Shown here in pieces: positions 5,705-7,213 of a DNA stretch of 7,213 nucleotides (its first letter is position 1; each line of letters starts with the position of its first letter). Origin of the DNA: an uncultured Bordetella sp. (GTDB lineage: Bacteria > Pseudomonadota > Gammaproteobacteria > Burkholderiales > Burkholderiaceae_B). The notes beneath the pieces were generated by a model. That model was not told where the DNA came from. It was given only the letters and a program-made list of their open reading frames with translations, and ran no database searches. Position numbers and translations under genes: made by a program. The DNA is taken from positions 1 to 7,213 of the forward strand of contig CALGFL010000458.1 of assembly GCA_937881145.1 (NCBI GenBank), given 5' to 3'.

Positions 5705-6304
5705 TCAGCGCATCGCGCCGCCCAGCCAGGCCGCCAGTTCATCGGCCGCCGCGTCGGTCGCCTGGCTCAAGGCGCGCGCGCCGCCGCCGGCGTCCTGCGT
5801 CGCCGCTACGGCCGAGCGCCGCACCCGCTTTTGCGCGACCACCTGCCCGTCGGCCCGCAGCAGCACCGCCTGCAAGACCACCTGCCCGGTGCTCGTCGCG
5901 CCATTGGCCGAGAACACCTGCTCGAAACGCGTCAGCGTCACCTGCAATCTCGGCAGGCCGACCGTATCGCCGGGCAGCACCGGCCCCAGGCGCGCCAGGC
6001 GTTCTGCCAGGCGCTGCCTGACCAGATCCGCCGGCGACACGGACCATCTGGACCGGGCATAGATCCTGGGGCTGTCGCCGTCGGCCACGCGCCAGATCAT
6101 GCCCGCGTCATCCAGCGCAGGCACGGCATCGAAAGCCAGGGCGACGGGTTTATGCGCCGCCGCCGCAGGCGCAGAGTCTTCCCCGACCCCCAGGTCGTAC
6201 AGCACGGGCGCCGGTTCCATCTTGCCCAGGCTGCAGCCCGCCAGAGTCAGCGCAAGACACAGAACCCCCATCCATTTCACGCGGCTTTTCATCGAGCGCT
6301 TCAT
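5705..6304 (-). CDS. ABC-type transport auxiliary lipoprotein (PqiC/YmbA-like, PF03886 type)
   Basis: This 199-residue lipoprotein would be the outer-membrane partner of an MCE-type lipid transporter. It starts with a lipoprotein signal (MKRSMKSRVKWMG, hydrophobic to residue 22) and the lipobox LAGC with acylated Cys24. Ser at +2 suggests sorting to the outer membrane. The mature part contains YDLG (36-39), AGMIWRVADGDSPRIYARSR (67-86) and WSVSPADLVRQRLAERL (87-103), the pattern of the ABC_trans_aux family. A beta-rich middle (LQVTLTRFEQVF) and an Ala-rich C-terminal helix follow. The start at 6304 is supported by GGAG seven bases upstream and by the 4-base ATGA overlap with the MCE gene stop, which suggests translational coupling and matched production. 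A second in-frame ATG at 6292 is possible. Family assignment is good; the transported lipid is unknown. Confidence 0.88.
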   Translation of the reverse strand: MKRSMKSRVKWMGVLCLALTLAGCSLGKMEPAPVLYDLGVGEDSAPAAAAHKPVALAFDAVPALDDAGMIWRVADGDSPRIYARSRWSVSPADLVRQRLAERLARLGPVLPGDTVGLPRLQVTLTRFEQVFSANGATSTGQVVLQAVLLRADGQVVAQKRVRRSAVAATQDAGGGARALSQATDAAADELAAWLGGAMR

Positions 6305-7212
6305 CGTTTTTCTCCAAATCCGGCGAACCCGGCCTCGCCCGGCCCCGGCTGCGCCGGCGGCAAACCGAACAGCAGCGATTGCGGCGTATCGCCCACGCGG
6401 CGCAAAACGGACGATGCGCTGCGCGCCGTCGCGCTCACCTTGCCGGCCATGTCGCTCACGTCCGGCAAAGTCTGCATGTTCAAGCGCGACGCCGCCAGAC
6501 TGATCTGCCGCAAGCTTTGCGTGGCCGTGGCCAGCGCGCCATCGGGCGCGTCGAGCCGAGCCAGGGCGGCGCTGGCCTGCCGCGCGGCAACGCCCGTTTG
6601 CACGGCCGCGGCGTCCAGACTCTTGATCAGCGGCCCCAGATTGCCGCTCGCCTCTTTGAGCCGCGCGGAAATCTGCGCGGCGTTCTGCAGCGTCATCGAC
6701 AACGCCTGCGTGTTCTGCGGTGAAAGAAGAACCTTGATCTGTGTGGCGGCCTCGTCAAGGTCGTCGAGCAAGCCGCTGCTCTTTTCTTCGAGCCGCTCGA
6801 GCAGGCCCGGCCGCAAGGGGATCCGCGCCGGATGCGCTTTCGAGGTCGCCAATCGATGCGTGGACATGCCCGGGTCATGCAAGGCGACCACGCCCAGGCC
6901 CGTGATGCCTTGCACGTCGAGCTCGGCCCAGGTCTCGTCGGTGACCGGCGTCGTGGGTTCCACGGCAATGCGGATCAGCACGCGGCCGGGACGTTCCTGG
7001 TCCAGCGTCATCGACTCCACGTGCCCCACGGGCACGCCCTGGAATCGCACGGCCGACTGCACCGACAGGCCGCCCACCGAGTGCGACGAAACGATGTCGT
7101 ACATCACCACGGCCTTCTTGCCGTGCTCCAGCCAGACCGCCACGACCACCGCCGCGGCGATCAAGACCAGGGTGAATATCCCTGCCATCAAGGCATAACT
7201 ACGGTTTTCCAT
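6301..7212 (-). CDS. MCE/MlaD family lipid-transport substrate-binding protein
   Basis: This 303-residue protein has one N-terminal membrane helix (about 7-28) anchoring it in the inner membrane, a single MCE domain (about 37-113, including VGGLSVQSAVRFQGVPVGHV and LDVQGITGLGVVAL) and a long periplasmic helical region (about 135-273). The proline-rich C-terminal tail TPQSLLFGLPPAQPGPGEAG is typical of the proteobacterial subgroup encoded with an auxiliary lipoprotein. MCE proteins form hexameric rings and tunnels that carry phospholipids or other hydrophobic molecules between the membranes. The ATG at 7212 begins MENRSYALMAGIF, a canonical family start, so the gene appears complete although its ribosome binding site is off the edge. 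The permease and ATPase genes of the transporter are expected immediately beyond the right edge. The gene overlaps the lipoprotein gene by four bases. It is not a multi-domain PqiB or YebT protein. Confidence 0.92.
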   Translation of the reverse strand: MENRSYALMAGIFTLVLIAAAVVVAVWLEHGKKAVVMYDIVSSHSVGGLSVQSAVRFQGVPVGHVESMTLDQERPGRVLIRIAVEPTTPVTDETWAELDVQGITGLGVVALHDPGMSTHRLATSKAHPARIPLRPGLLERLEEKSSGLLDDLDEAATQIKVLLSPQNTQALSMTLQNAAQISARLKEASGNLGPLIKSLDAAAVQTGVAARQASAALARLDAPDGALATATQSLRQISLAASRLNMQTLPDVSDMAGKVSATARSASSVLRRVGDTPQSLLFGLPPAQPGPGEAGFAGFGEKR

Positions 7213-7213
7213 G

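Noticed and set aside
5045..7198. A 717-codon open frame on the plus strand opposite the hydrolase, lipoprotein and MCE genes
   Set aside because: It is rich in Arg, Pro, Ala and His with no recognisable motif, as expected opposite GC-rich genes; the minus-strand proteins are clear family members.

Overview
The window is a GC-rich piece of bacterial chromosome carrying ordinary housekeeping and cell-envelope genes. The protein sequences (HslU, the DUF493 protein, the D-amino acid aminotransferase, the PBP5/6-type carboxypeptidase and an MCE protein with its lipoprotein) look like those of a betaproteobacterium of the Burkholderiales, most like Alcaligenaceae such as Bordetella or Achromobacter. 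This placement comes from recalled family resemblance, not from a search. No phage, transposon, plasmid, CRISPR or defence genes were seen, and no tRNA or rRNA.

Layout. Positions 1-938 (+) hold the 3' part of hslU, the ATPase of the HslUV protease; about the first 130 codons lie off the left edge. All other intact genes are on the minus strand. Positions 939-1188 form a convergent intergenic stretch with a strong hairpin after hslU, a short degenerate remnant resembling a DUF1640-type coiled-coil gene, a 16-base palindrome, and a hairpin that ends the minus-strand unit. Read in their direction of transcription (right to left), the minus-strand genes are: an MCE/MlaD-family lipid-transport protein (7212-6301), its outer-membrane auxiliary lipoprotein (6304-5705, overlapping by ATGA), an alpha/beta hydrolase (5662-5000), a D-alanyl-D-alanine carboxypeptidase (4806-3514) with its own likely -10 box, two tandem hairpins, a D-amino acid aminotransferase (3415-2546), a DUF493/YbeD protein (2522-2250) and an aldo/keto reductase (2190-1189).

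How the genes work together. The MCE protein and lipoprotein are the periplasmic and outer-membrane parts of an ABC-type lipid transporter, whose permease and ATPase genes are expected just beyond the right edge. The carboxypeptidase trims D-Ala from peptidoglycan. The adjacent aminotransferase can interconvert D-Ala and D-Glu, so the pair plausibly connects wall turnover to D-amino acid recycling (inference). The DUF493 gene is usually followed by lipB-lipA in related bacteria; here an aldo/keto reductase follows instead.

I see no convincing undescribed system. The points most worth a second look are the tandem hairpins with a U tract abutting the aminotransferase ribosome binding site, the decayed coiled-coil gene, and the altered ybeD neighbourhood.
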